64,000 nucleotides of DNA, taken from NCBI GenBank assembly GCA_963727075.1, contig CAVSET010000001.1, forward strand, positions 558,001 to 622,000. The letters run 5' to 3'. The stretch comes from Bog-756 sp963727075 (GTDB lineage Bacteria > Actinomycetota > Acidimicrobiia > Acidimicrobiales > RAAP-2). Made by a program: the position numbers and the translations under genes. This document shows positions 27,128-35,354 of this stretch, one piece after another. The notes beneath the pieces are model-generated. The model had not been told where the DNA came from, searched no databases, and worked only from the letters and a program-made list of their open reading frames with translations. Each line of letters starts with the position of its first letter. Within the stretch, counting starts at the first letter, position 1.

Positions 27128-27871
27128 TCAGAGGGTCGTGAAGACCTCCGGGCCGTCATCGGTCACGGCGATGGTGTGCTCGAAGTGGGCCGACAGGCGG
27201 CCGTCGGCCGTGACCACGCTCCACCCGTCGTCCAGCTGGACCGTGGCGGCCGAGCCGGCGTTGACCATGGGCTCGACGGCGAAGACCATCCCCGACTTGA
27301 GCGTGGGCCCGGGCGAACCCGGCCAGTAGTTGGGGACCTGGGGCTCCTCGTGCATGGCCGTGCCGATGGCGTGGCCCACGTACTCGCGGACGACCGAGAA
27401 GCCGGCCCCCTCGGCCACGGCCTGGACCGCCCGGCCCACCTCGTGGAGGCGGTTCCCCGGACGGAGCTGCTCGATCCCGGCGGACAGGCTGTCTCGGGTG
27501 ACCTCCATCAGGCGGCTGGCCTCGTCGGAGACCTCGCCGACCCCCATGGTGTAGGCGGCATCGCCGTGGTAGCCCTCCACGATCGCCCCGCAGTCCACCG
27601 AGATGATGTCCCCTTCTTCGAGGATGACCGACTCGGCCGGAATGCCGTGCACGATCATGGAGTTGGGCGACGTGCAGACGACGGCCGGGAAACCGTGGTA
27701 GTTGAGGAAGTTGGAGCCGGCCCCGCGTCGGTCGAGGACCTGGCGGGCCACCCGGTCGATCTCGGCGGTCGAAACGCCGGGCCGGATCACGGCCCGGGTA
27801 GCCTCATGGATCTCGGCGACCACCCGGCCGGCCTTGCGCATCTTGGCCAGCTCCTCGGGGGTGCGGCGCAT
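27128..27871 (-). CDS. map: Methionine aminopeptidase, type I
   Basis: 247 residues. Removes N-terminal Met. All five metal ligands are visible: SVDCGAIVEGYHGDAAYT (two Asp), GHAIGTAMHEEP (His), VFAVEPM (Glu), FEHTIAVTD (Glu). ATG at 27871 shares one base with the adk stop. secY-adk-map-infA is the usual order at the end of the spc operon. Confidence 0.96.
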   Translation of the reverse strand: MRRTPEELAKMRKAGRVVAEIHEATRAVIRPGVSTAEIDRVARQVLDRRGAGSNFLNYHGFPAVVCTSPNSMIVHGIPAESVILEEGDIISVDCGAIVEGYHGDAAYTMGVGEVSDEASRLMEVTRDSLSAGIEQLRPGNRLHEVGRAVQAVAEGAGFSVVREYVGHAIGTAMHEEPQVPNYWPGSPGPTLKSGMVFAVEPMVNAGSAATVQLDDGWSVVTADGRLSAHFEHTIAVTDDGPEVFTTL

Positions 27872-28545
27872 CAGAACCCGCTCCCCTTCTGACGCCGCTG
27901 CTCGATCACCTTGACCATCCGTCGGGTCACGGCGTCCGGCGTCCCGGTGCCCGGGACCGCCTCCAACTGGTTCCGGGCCCGGTACCACTCGATGAGCGGC
28001 GCGGTCTGCAGCTCGTAGAGCTCGAGGCGGCGAGAGATGGCCTCTTCGGTGTCGTCCTTGCGCTGCACCACCTCGCCGCCACAGACGTCACACGTCCAGT
28101 TGATCAAGGGAGGAGCGGACAGCGAGTAGTTCGACCCGCAGTCGACACACACCCGTCGGGCCGCCAGCCGGCGGAGGACCTGGGTGGTGTGGATCTCGAT
28201 GTCGATGACCACGTCGAGATCGTAGGGAGCGAGGATGGCGGCCAGCCCCTCGGCCTGGGCCACCGTGCGCGGGCACCCGTCCAGCACGAACCCGCGGGCC
28301 CGCACGTCGCTCTCCCCCAGGCGCTCGGCCACCATCTCCATGATCAGCTCGTCGCCCAGCAACTCCCCCCGGTCCATCTGGTCCTTGGCCTTCAGGCCGA
28401 GCGGGGTCTCCTGTTTGACCGCGGCGCGCAGCATGTCTCCCGTGGAGACGTGGGGCACGACATAGTGGTGGGACAGGCGGACACACTGCGTCCCCTTGCC
28501 CGCCCCCTGCTTGCCGAGGACTACGAGCCTGGCTCCGGGTACCAC
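27871..28545 (-). CDS. adk: Adenylate kinase (zinc-type LID)
   Basis: 224 residues. P-loop GKQGAGKGTQC, STGDMLRAAV, GFVLDGCPRT; the long LID carries CVDCG and CDVCGG, a four-cysteine structural zinc site as in Gram-positive enzymes. GTG start next to the secY stop. Confidence 0.96.
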   Translation of the reverse strand: MVPGARLVVLGKQGAGKGTQCVRLSHHYVVPHVSTGDMLRAAVKQETPLGLKAKDQMDRGELLGDELIMEMVAERLGESDVRARGFVLDGCPRTVAQAEGLAAILAPYDLDVVIDIEIHTTQVLRRLAARRVCVDCGSNYSLSAPPLINWTCDVCGGEVVQRKDDTEEAISRRLELYELQTAPLIEWYRARNQLEAVPGTGTPDAVTRRMVKVIEQRRQKGSGF

Positions 28546-29838
28546 TTACTTGAGGAAGCCCTCGTAGTTTCGCATCATGAGCTGACTGTCGATCTGCTTC
28601 ATGGTCTCGAGAGCCACGCCCACGGCGATGAGGAGAGTCGTGCCGTAGAAGGGATAGCTGGTGATGTTCCATGCCGCCATCAGCAGGGAGGGGGTCACGG
28701 CCACCGCCCCGAGGAACAGTGCCCCGGGCCAGGTGATCCGGTTGAGAATGTGGGCCAGGTACCGCTCGGTGGGCTGTCCCGGCCGGATGCCGGGGATGTA
28801 GCCACCCTGCTTGCGGATGATGTCGGCCTGCTGGTGCGGGTCGAACGCCACATAGACGTAGAAGAAGGTGAAGAGCAGGATGAAGACGAAGTAGGTGAGG
28901 ATGTAGAAGACCGAGGTCGGGGTCACGTTGTGGTTGACCCAGCTCCGGAAGGTCGACGAGGGGATGACGTTCGACAGCAGCACCGGGATGTAGAGCACCG
29001 AGCTGGCGAAGATGATCGGGATGACCCCGGCCTGGTTCACCTTGAGCGGGATGTACGTGTTGGACCCGCCGTACATCTTGCGGCCCACCACCCGCTTGGC
29101 GAAGGTCACGGGGATGCGCCGCTGGCCCTGGTCGACGAAGACGATCAAGACCAGCAGGGCCAGCGACACCAGGAGGATCACCGCGAACTTGACCCGTCCT
29201 CCCTCCTGGAGGACGGTGTTGAGACCGGAGGGGATGCCCGCCACCACGTTGGCGAAGATCAGGATGGACATGCCCTGCCCGATGCCCCGCTGGGTGATGA
29301 GCTCGGCCAGCCACATCACGAAGGCCGTCCCGGCCGTGAGGGTCAAGACGATGAAGGCCGCCCGCCAGATCGAGTAGTTGAGGATGAGGTCCACGTTGTT
29401 GGAGGTGCCGAACAGCCCACCTCCACCCTTGTGGAACAGATAGACCAAGCCGGTGGACTGCATGAGGGCCAGGGCGACGGTGAGGTACCTGGTCGTCTGG
29501 GTCAGCTTCTTCTGACCGACCGCCCCCTGGTCGCGCCACTGTTCGAGCTTGGGGATGACCGTGGCCAGCAGCTGGATGATGATGCTCGAGGTGATGTAGG
29601 GCATGATCCCGAGACCGAACACGGCCATGCGGGTCAGCGCCCCGCCCGAGAACAGGTTGAGGAAGCCCAGCACGCCCGAGGATTTCGATGCCGCAGTGAG
29701 CTGGGCAACTTTGGAGAAGTTGACGAACGGTACCGGCACGTTGGCCCCGAACTGGTACAGGGCGATGACGGTCAGGGTGAAGAGGACCTTCTTACGAAGA
29801 TCGGGGATCCGGAAGATGTTGGCCAGACTGGCGAGCAT
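28546..29838 (-). CDS. secY: Protein translocase subunit SecY
   Basis: 430 residues, ten predicted membrane helices; core of the SecYEG channel. NLFSGGALTRMAVFGLGIMPYI, the cytoplasmic loop AKRVVGRKMYGGSNTYIPLKVNQAGVIP (conserved in part KVNQAGVIPIIFASS) and GGYIPGIRPGQPTERYL are hallmarks. secE is at 57.1-57.4 kb in this window. Confidence 0.97.
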   Translation of the reverse strand: MLASLANIFRIPDLRKKVLFTLTVIALYQFGANVPVPFVNFSKVAQLTAASKSSGVLGFLNLFSGGALTRMAVFGLGIMPYITSSIIIQLLATVIPKLEQWRDQGAVGQKKLTQTTRYLTVALALMQSTGLVYLFHKGGGGLFGTSNNVDLILNYSIWRAAFIVLTLTAGTAFVMWLAELITQRGIGQGMSILIFANVVAGIPSGLNTVLQEGGRVKFAVILLVSLALLVLIVFVDQGQRRIPVTFAKRVVGRKMYGGSNTYIPLKVNQAGVIPIIFASSVLYIPVLLSNVIPSSTFRSWVNHNVTPTSVFYILTYFVFILLFTFFYVYVAFDPHQQADIIRKQGGYIPGIRPGQPTERYLAHILNRITWPGALFLGAVAVTPSLLMAAWNITSYPFYGTTLLIAVGVALETMKQIDSQLMMRNYEGFLK

Positions 29839-29868
29839 TGGGCTCCTCGACGCCGCGGTGGGCCGATG

Positions 29869-30357
29869 CTACCGGTTGGTGAGCGCGTTGCCGTGGGCCG
29901 GCGGGCGGCCGTGGCCGAACGGCAGGGGCACGACGGTGATCGAACCTCCGGCCGCGGTGATCGAGGCCTCGGCCGATTTCGAGAATGCGTGTGCTTCCAC
30001 TCGGATGGCTCGGGACAGCGTGCCGCCGCCGAGGATCTTCACCAGCTCACCCTTCCCGGCCAGTCCGAGCTCGACCATGGCGGCCGGATCGATGGCATCC
30101 CGCTCCGCCGTCTCCAGCGCGCCGATGTTGACCGGGGTGTAGACCACCCGGAACGGGTTCTTGAAGCCGCGGAGCTTCGGGATGCGCTGCATCAGGGGCA
30201 GCTGGCCGCCCTCGAAGCCCAGCGGGATCGTGTCGCGGGCCCCCTGGCCCTTGGTGCCGCGCCCGGCGGTCTTGCCACCCTTGCCGGCGATGCCACGTCC
30301 CACCCGTCGGCGGGCCCGGGTCGACCCTGCAGGTGGTCGGAGCTCGTGGACCTTCAT
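29869..30357 (-). CDS. rplO: 50S ribosomal protein L15
   Basis: 162 residues from ATG 30357 (MKVHELRPPAGSTRARRRVGRG). Glycine-rich GKGGKTAGRGTKGQGAR and FEGGQLPLMQRIPKLRGF are diagnostic. The open frame extends upstream through rpmD but without L15 homology. Confidence 0.97.
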   Translation of the reverse strand: MKVHELRPPAGSTRARRRVGRGIAGKGGKTAGRGTKGQGARDTIPLGFEGGQLPLMQRIPKLRGFKNPFRVVYTPVNIGALETAERDAIDPAAMVELGLAGKGELVKILGGGTLSRAIRVEAHAFSKSAEASITAAGGSITVVPLPFGHGRPPAHGNALTNR

Positions 30358-30359
30358 GG

Positions 30360-30771
30360 TCAGCCTTTCTCGTCTTGCTCGACCGGCACGACCTCCACCA
30401 GGTGAGGGACGCGGGCCAGCATGCCGCGGATCTCCGGACGGTCGGGCAACACATTGGTCCGCCCGATCCCCCTCAAGCCCAACGCCCCGAGGGTGCCGCG
30501 GTGCTTCGGTTTGGTGCCTATGGCCGACCTTACCTGGGTAACCCGCAACCAGGGGGTCGTGGCCGTCGTCGCCGGTCTTCCTCGAGCCGGTGGCCTTGGC
30601 CGGGGCCCCGGTAGCCGGCTTGGCCAGGGCGGCCGCCTCGGTGGCGGCCTTGGTCGAGCCCCGAGCCCTGGTGGTTGCCTTGGTCGAGCCGGCGGCCTTC
30701 CTCGGGGCCGGCTTGGACGCCGGTGCCTTCGCCGGGGCGGCCTTCTCCGCCGGTGACCCGGTCGGGCTCAT
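30360..30771 (-). CDS. rpmD: 50S ribosomal protein L30 with Ala/Lys/Pro-rich N-terminal extension, one frameshift
   Basis: The L30 core is the last 62 residues, RVTQVRSAIGTKPKHRGTL to VPHLVEVVPVEQDEKG, openable from a TTG at 30548. However, an ATG at 30771, one base after the rpsE stop, opens a 70-residue low-complexity stretch (PAEKAAPAKAPASKPAPRKA, then STKAATEAAALAKPATGAPA) that leads into L30 if one extra base near 30555-30575 is removed. The span (3n+1) and the tight spacing to rpsE favour an extended L30. The family is normally about 60 residues; the extension is the inferred part. Confidence 0.85.
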
Positions 30772-30772
30772 C

Positions 30773-31327
30773 TCAGCTCACCTCCGTGAACAGATCGGCC
30801 TCGCGCCGGCGCTCGCGGTAGGCGCGGAGCAGGGCGGCGGGGACGACCTCGTCGACGGGCTTGCCGCGGAGCGCGGCGATCTCGTCAGGACGCTTCAGGC
30901 CTTTCAGGCCGGCGATGGTGGCGTGGGCCACGTTGATCCCGTTGGACGAGCCGAGGGACTTGGCCAGGATGTCGCGGATGCCGGCCATCTCGAGAATGGC
31001 CCGGGCCGCGCCACCGGCGATCACCCCGGTACCGGGGGCGGCCGGCTTGAGCAACACCCGACCCGCTCCGCTCTCGCCCAGGATGGGATGGGTGATGGTC
31101 GAGCCGGCCAAGGGGACGTCGAACATGTTCTTGCGGGCTTCCTCGATTCCCTTCTGCACGGCCAGGCCGGCTTCCTTGGCCTTGCCGTAGCCCAGCCCGA
31201 CCCGGCCGTTGCCGTCGCCGACCACCATCAGGGCGGCAAAGGAGAACCGCCGGCCCCCCTTCACCACCTTGGACACCCGGTTGACCCGGATGGTCCGCTC
31301 CTCGTACTGCAGATCGTTGGCGGCCAT
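30773..31327 (-). CDS. rpsE: 30S ribosomal protein S5
   Basis: 184 residues. ERTIRVNRVSKVVKGGRRFSF, VVGDGNGRVGLGYGKAKE and LLKPAAPGTGVIAGGAARAI are canonical S5. Three bases after the rplR stop region, in spc-operon order. Confidence 0.98.
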   Translation of the reverse strand: MAANDLQYEERTIRVNRVSKVVKGGRRFSFAALMVVGDGNGRVGLGYGKAKEAGLAVQKGIEEARKNMFDVPLAGSTITHPILGESGAGRVLLKPAAPGTGVIAGGAARAILEMAGIRDILAKSLGSSNGINVAHATIAGLKGLKRPDEIAALRGKPVDEVVPAALLRAYRERRREADLFTEVS

Positions 31328-31329
31328 GT

Positions 31330-31692
31330 CTAGAACTCCAGTCCTTCGGCGCGGGCGGCGTCGGCCAGCGCGGCCACCCGCCCGTGATAGGCGTAACCGC
31401 CGCGATCGAACACGACGGCCGTGATGCCGGCGCTCTTCGCCCGCGACGCCACCAGGGCACCGACCTTTCTGGCCGCGTCGACGTTCCCGCCGGACGCACC
31501 CCGGAGCTCGGTCTCGACCGACGAGGCGGCGGCGAGCGTCCGCCCGGCGTCGTCATCGATCAGCTGGGCGGAGATGTGCTTGTGGGAACGGAACACGGCC
31601 AGCCGGGGCCGAACGGCTGTGCCCCGGATCCGCCGCCGGACGCGGGCGTGACGGCGCCGACGAAGCTCCAACTTGTGGGCGGTGCGGGTCAT
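31330..31692 (-). CDS. rplR: 50S ribosomal protein L18
   Basis: 120 residues. RRRHARVRRRIRGTAVRPRLAVFRS start region, SHKHISAQLIDD, VFDRGGYAYHGRVAALADAARAEGLEF end. 5S rRNA-binding protein with L5. Adjacent to rplF with no gap. Confidence 0.98.
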   Translation of the reverse strand: MTRTAHKLELRRRRHARVRRRIRGTAVRPRLAVFRSHKHISAQLIDDDAGRTLAAASSVETELRGASGGNVDAARKVGALVASRAKSAGITAVVFDRGGYAYHGRVAALADAARAEGLEF

Positions 31693-32235
31693 CTACTTGG
31701 CTGCCTTCCCGGCCTTGCGCACGACCCTCTCGCCGGCGTAGCGAACCCCCTTGCCCTTGTAGGGCTCGGGTTTGCGCAGCTTGCGGATGTCCGCGGCCAC
31801 TTGGCCGACTCGTTCCTTGTCGATCCCCTTGACGATGATCCTGGTGGCCGACGGCACCTCGAACGTCACCCCGTCGGGGGCGCTCACGTTCACCGGATGA
31901 GAGAAGCCGAGGGCCAGCTCGAGGGCGGACGGACCCTTGGCGACGGCCCGGTAGCCGACGCCGACGATCTCCAGCTCCTTGGAGAACCCTTGGGTCACCC
32001 CGGCCACCATGTTGGCCACCAGGGAGCGGGTGAGGCCGTGCAGGGCGCGGTTCTGACGCTGGTCGTCGGGGCGCTCGACCACCAGCACATCGCCCTCCTG
32101 GCGAATGGTGATGGCCGAGGGAACCGTCCGGGCCAGCTCACCCTGGGGTCCCTTGACCGTCACCGAGTTGTCGTCGCCCAGCGCCACCGTCACCCCGGAC
32201 GGGACGTCGATCGGCGTACGTCCGATCCGTGACAT
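31693..32235 (-). CDS. rplF: 50S ribosomal protein L6
   Basis: 180 residues. MSRIGRTPIDVPSGV, LVANMVAGVTQGFSKELEIVGVGYRA (core part GFSKELEIVGVGYR), RKPEPYKGKGVRYAGE, RKAGKAAK. Two L6 repeats as usual. Confidence 0.98.
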   Translation of the reverse strand: MSRIGRTPIDVPSGVTVALGDDNSVTVKGPQGELARTVPSAITIRQEGDVLVVERPDDQRQNRALHGLTRSLVANMVAGVTQGFSKELEIVGVGYRAVAKGPSALELALGFSHPVNVSAPDGVTFEVPSATRIIVKGIDKERVGQVAADIRKLRKPEPYKGKGVRYAGERVVRKAGKAAK

Positions 32236-32277
32236 CAGCCCGCACCTCCGTCGATCGAGCGGGAGGCGACCAGACCA

Positions 32278-32682
32278 CTACCAGACATAGCAGAGCACCT
32301 CTCCCCCCATACGGCGCTTGCGCGCCTCGCGGTCGGTCATCAGGCCCTTGGAAGTGGAAACCACCGCCACGCCGAGCCCGCCGAGCACCCGCGGCATCTT
32401 GTCGGCCCGCGCGTAGATCCGCAGACCCGGCTTGGAGACCCGTTTGATGCCGGAGATGGTCCGGGCCCGGTCAGGGGCGTACTTCATGGTGATCTCCAGG
32501 GTTCGTCCCGGCTTCCCAGGCTCGTCGTTCACCTGGTAGCCCACGATGTACCCCTCGTCGGCCAGGATGGCGGCCAGTGACTCCTTGAGCTTCGAGCCGG
32601 GCATCCTGACCGTGTCGAAGTGGGCCGTGTTGGCGTTCCGGATGCGGGTCAACATGTCGGCAATCGGGTCAGTCATCGTCAT
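32278..32682 (-). CDS. rpsH: 30S ribosomal protein S8
   Basis: 134 residues. DPIADMLTRIRNANTAHF, RVSKPGLRIYARADKMPRVLGGLGVAVVSTSKG (core VSTSKGLMTDREAR), ending GGEVLCYVW. AGGAGG lies nine bases before the ATG at 32682; an in-frame ATG two codons later is too far from it. S8 is an autoregulator of the spc operon in E. coli; no such site was identified here. Confidence 0.98.
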   Translation of the reverse strand: MTMTDPIADMLTRIRNANTAHFDTVRMPGSKLKESLAAILADEGYIVGYQVNDEPGKPGRTLEITMKYAPDRARTISGIKRVSKPGLRIYARADKMPRVLGGLGVAVVSTSKGLMTDREARKRRMGGEVLCYVW

Positions 32683-32698
32683 CGTGGTCCGCCTCCTC

Positions 32699-32884
32699 TC
32701 ACCAGCTGGCCTTGGTCACGCCGGGGATCTCGCCCGCGTGCACCATCACTCGTAGACAGATGCGGCACAGGCCGAACTTCCGGTAGACCGACTTCGGCCG
32801 GCCGCACCGGCGGCATCGGGTGTACCCGCGCACCTTGAACTTGGGTGTGCGCTGCTGCTTTTCTGTCAGAGCCTTCTTCGCCAT
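32699..32884 (-). CDS. rpsZ: 30S ribosomal protein S14 type Z
   Basis: 61 residues with the four-cysteine zinc site CRRCGRPKSVYRKFGLCRIC, the short zinc-bearing S14 form. MAKKALTEKQQRTPKFKVRGY start, GEIPGVTKASW end. Encoded between rplE and rpsH as usual. Confidence 0.97.
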   Translation of the reverse strand: MAKKALTEKQQRTPKFKVRGYTRCRRCGRPKSVYRKFGLCRICLRVMVHAGEIPGVTKASW

Positions 32885-32888
32885 GGGG

Positions 32889-33461
32889 TTATTGGTTCTC
32901 CTGTCGGAACGGGAAGCCGAATGCGGCCAACAGCGCCCGGCCCTCGTCGTCGTTGCGTGCGGTGGTGGCGATGGTGATGTCCATGCCCCGGATGGTGTCG
33001 ATGCGGTCGTAGTCGATTTCGGGAAAGATGAGCTGCTCGGTGACGCCGAAGGTGTAGTTGCCGTGGCCGTCGAACGATCGGGGCGACAGCCCACGGAAGT
33101 CGCGTATGCGGGGGATGGCCATGGCCAGCAGGCGATCGAGGAACTCCCACGCCCGATCGCCTCGCAGAGTCACCTTGGCGCCGATCTCCTGTCCCTCGCG
33201 CAGCTTGAACGAGGCGATCGACTTCCGGGCCCGGGTCACGACCGGCTTCTGGCCGGCGATGATCTCGAGGTCGCGGGTGGCCCCCTCGATCAGCGACTTC
33301 TGCTGGGTGGCCAGACCGACGCCCATGTTGATCACGATCTTGGTGATCCGCGGGACCTCCATGATGTTCCCGAGCCCGAGGGACTCCTTGAGCTCGGACC
33401 GGAGCTGGCTGTCGTAGCGCTCCTTGAGCCGCGGTCGGTTCTCCGTCGTCGCCGTGGCCAT
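32889..33461 (-). CDS. rplE: 50S ribosomal protein L5
   Basis: 190 residues from ATG 33461, which overlaps the rplX stop (TGATG). VPRITKIVINMGVG, GQKPVVTRARKSIASFKLREG, RDFRGLSPRSFDGHGNYTFGV and GMDITIATTARNDDEGRALL are diagnostic. Binds 5S rRNA. Confidence 0.98.
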   Translation of the reverse strand: MATATTENRPRLKERYDSQLRSELKESLGLGNIMEVPRITKIVINMGVGLATQQKSLIEGATRDLEIIAGQKPVVTRARKSIASFKLREGQEIGAKVTLRGDRAWEFLDRLLAMAIPRIRDFRGLSPRSFDGHGNYTFGVTEQLIFPEIDYDRIDTIRGMDITIATTARNDDEGRALLAAFGFPFRQENQ

Positions 33462-33766
33462 CACAGATCGGCTCCGCACTTCTTGCAGACGCGCAGCTTC
33501 CGCCCCTGCTCGTCGATCCGGGTCCCGATACGGGTGGGGCCGCACGACCCGCACACGATGGCCACCGAGGACACCGACACGGGCATGAACTTGTCGATCA
33601 CCCCGCCCTGCATGGTGGCCCGGGTGGGCTTGGCGTGGCGCTTGGCCACATGCACGCCCTCGACGATGACCCGGCCCTCGGCGGGCAGGGCCCGGACCAC
33701 GTGCGCCTGCTTGCCCCGGTCCTTGCCCGAGATCACCTGCACCTTGTCGCCCTTTCGAATTCGCAT
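33461..33766 (-). CDS. rplX: 50S ribosomal protein L24
   Basis: 101 residues. KOW motif KGDKVQVISGKDRGKQAHVVRALP; ends RVCKKCGADL. Carries two cysteine pairs (CGSC, CKKC) like other actinobacterial L24s, consistent with zinc binding. Directly follows rplN. Confidence 0.97.
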   Translation of the reverse strand: MRIRKGDKVQVISGKDRGKQAHVVRALPAEGRVIVEGVHVAKRHAKPTRATMQGGVIDKFMPVSVSSVAIVCGSCGPTRIGTRIDEQGRKLRVCKKCGADL

Positions 33767-34135
33767 CTACAACACCTCCGGTGCGAGGGAGACGATCCGC
33801 ATGAAGCGCTTGTCGCGCAACTCACGCCCCACCGGGCCGAAGATGCGGGTCCCTCGCGGTTGCTGCTGGTCATTGATGAGGACGGCCGCGTTCTCGTCGA
33901 AGCGGATGTAGCTGCCGTCTGGCCGGCGCTTCTCCTTCTTCGTGCGGACGACGACGCACTTCACCACTTCACCGCGCTTGACGGCCGCCCCCGGGATGGC
34001 GTCCTTCACGGTGGCCACGAAGACATCTCCGATCGAGGCGTAGCGGCGGCGGGAGCCCCCGAGCACCTTGATGCAGAGAACCTCCTTGGCTCCCGAGTTG
34101 TCGGCCACCCGCAGGCGGGATTCCTGCTGGATCAT
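33767..34135 (-). CDS. rplN: 50S ribosomal protein L14
   Basis: 122 residues. MIQQESRLRVADNSGAKEVLCIKVLGGS, NDQQQPRGTRIFGPVGRELR (core PRGTRIFGPV), MRIVSLAPEVL. ATGA overlap with rpsQ. Confidence 0.98.
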   Translation of the reverse strand: MIQQESRLRVADNSGAKEVLCIKVLGGSRRRYASIGDVFVATVKDAIPGAAVKRGEVVKCVVVRTKKEKRRPDGSYIRFDENAAVLINDQQQPRGTRIFGPVGRELRDKRFMRIVSLAPEVL

Positions 34136-34419
34136 CGGGCTCGCTCCAGCACTTCGGCCAGCCGCCAGCGCTTCAGCTTCGACATGGGCCTGGTCTCCAC
34201 CACCCGGACGCGATCGCCCACCTTGGCCGCATCCTCGGCGTCGTGCACATAGAGGCGCTTGGTCCGCTGGACGGTCTTGCCGTACCGGGGGTGGCGCACG
34301 CGTTCGATCACGGCCACGACGACGGTCGACTGCATGGAGTCGGACACCACCAGGCCCTCGCGCACCTTGCGGCGGTTGGCTCTCGGCGCCGGGTCAGCGA
34401 CCTGCTCATCAGCCATCAC
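34132..34419 (-). CDS. rpsQ: 30S ribosomal protein S17
   Basis: 95 residues. RKVREGLVVSDSMQSTVVVAV, RHPRYGKTVQRTKRLYVHD and RPMSKLKRWRLAEVLERA are canonical OB-fold S17. Overlaps rpmC by four bases. Confidence 0.97.
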   Translation of the reverse strand: MMADEQVADPAPRANRRKVREGLVVSDSMQSTVVVAVIERVRHPRYGKTVQRTKRLYVHDAEDAAKVGDRVRVVETRPMSKLKRWRLAEVLERAR

Positions 34420-34916
34420 TTCTTCTCCTCTGCGGCGGCCGCCTCGGCGGCATCTGCGTCCGTTTCGTCGGGATCCTCGTCGGCGGCCTCGTCGTCCGCG
34501 ACGTGGTCGACAACCGGCATGCCGTCGTCGTCGGCCACCTCCTCGGCCAGCTCGTCCTCGTCGATGGCGGCGCCTTCCTCGGCAGTCGTCTCCTCCTCCG
34601 CCCGGGCTGCCGCCCGGCGCTCGGAGGCGGTGGTCTTGCTCCGGCCCAGCGCCTCGTCCTCGGAGCGCCGGCGGGCAGCGGCCTGATGGGCGGGAAGGTC
34701 GTCGAGCGCCATCCCCTCCGCCTCGGCGATCTCGCGGATGCGCAGCTCGGTCATCATGCGGGCCACGTCCTTGCGCACGTGCCCGATGCGCGTGGAGTTG
34801 TCCAGTTGCCCGGTGGCCAGCTGGAACCGCAGGTTGAACAGCTCGCGCCGCGTCTCGCTCAGCTGGCGCTCGAGCTCTTCGGTGTCGAGCTCGGAGATCT
34901 CGGCGGCGGTGGCCAT
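34416..34916 (-). CDS. rpmC: 50S ribosomal protein L29 with acidic C-terminal extension
   Basis: 166 residues where the family has 60-80. The first 70 are L29 (ELERQLSETRRELFNLRFQLATGQLDN, with LFNLRFQLATGQL as the signature; HVRKDVARMMTELR). From about residue 78 there is a basic stretch (ARRRSEDEALGRSKTTASERR) then a tail rich in Glu, Asp and Ala (AEEVADDDGMPVVDHVADDE) ending AEAAAAEEKK. The frame is unbroken and the following gene overlaps, so the tail is real coding sequence. Role unknown. Confidence 0.95.
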   Translation of the reverse strand: MATAAEISELDTEELERQLSETRRELFNLRFQLATGQLDNSTRIGHVRKDVARMMTELRIREIAEAEGMALDDLPAHQAAARRRSEDEALGRSKTTASERRAAARAEEETTAEEGAAIDEDELAEEVADDDGMPVVDHVADDEAADEDPDETDADAAEAAAAEEKK

Positions 34917-35353
34917 CAGATGTGCACCTCCGGGCTGCCGTGCGTCCCGGGGCGCACGACGAAGCGGGCCTTGAGTGGGAGCTTCTGGATGGCCCGGTCC
35001 ATGGCCTCCCGGGCCAACCCGGGCTCGACCCCGGCCAGCTCGAAGAGGATCCGACCCGGCTTGACCACTGCCACCCAGTGCTCCGGGTTCCCCTTGCCCG
35101 AGCCCATCCGGGTCTCGGCCGGCTTCTGGGTCACCGGGCGATCGGGGAACACCCGGATCCAGATCTTCCCGCCGCGCTTGACATGGCGGGTCATGGCGAT
35201 CCGAGCCGCCTCGATCTGACGGGCCGTGAGCCAGGCGGGCTCCAGGGCTTGGATCCCGAAGTCGCCGAAGGTGACGTCGTAGCCGCCCTTGGCCTTGCCC
35301 TTCGTGCGGCCGCGCTGCTGCTTGCGATGCTTGACCTTGCGGGGCATCAGCAT
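34916..35353 (-). CDS. rplP: 50S ribosomal protein L16
   Basis: 145 residues. MLMPRKVKHRKQQRGRTKG start (ATG one base after the rpsC stop), FGDFGIQALEPAWLTARQIEAAR core FGIQALEPAWLT, GSGKGNPEHWVAVVKPGRIL and FELAGV. Positions the A-site tRNA elbow. Confidence 0.98.
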   Translation of the reverse strand: MLMPRKVKHRKQQRGRTKGKAKGGYDVTFGDFGIQALEPAWLTARQIEAARIAMTRHVKRGGKIWIRVFPDRPVTQKPAETRMGSGKGNPEHWVAVVKPGRILFELAGVEPGLAREAMDRAIQKLPLKARFVVRPGTHGSPEVHI

Positions 35354-35354
35354 G

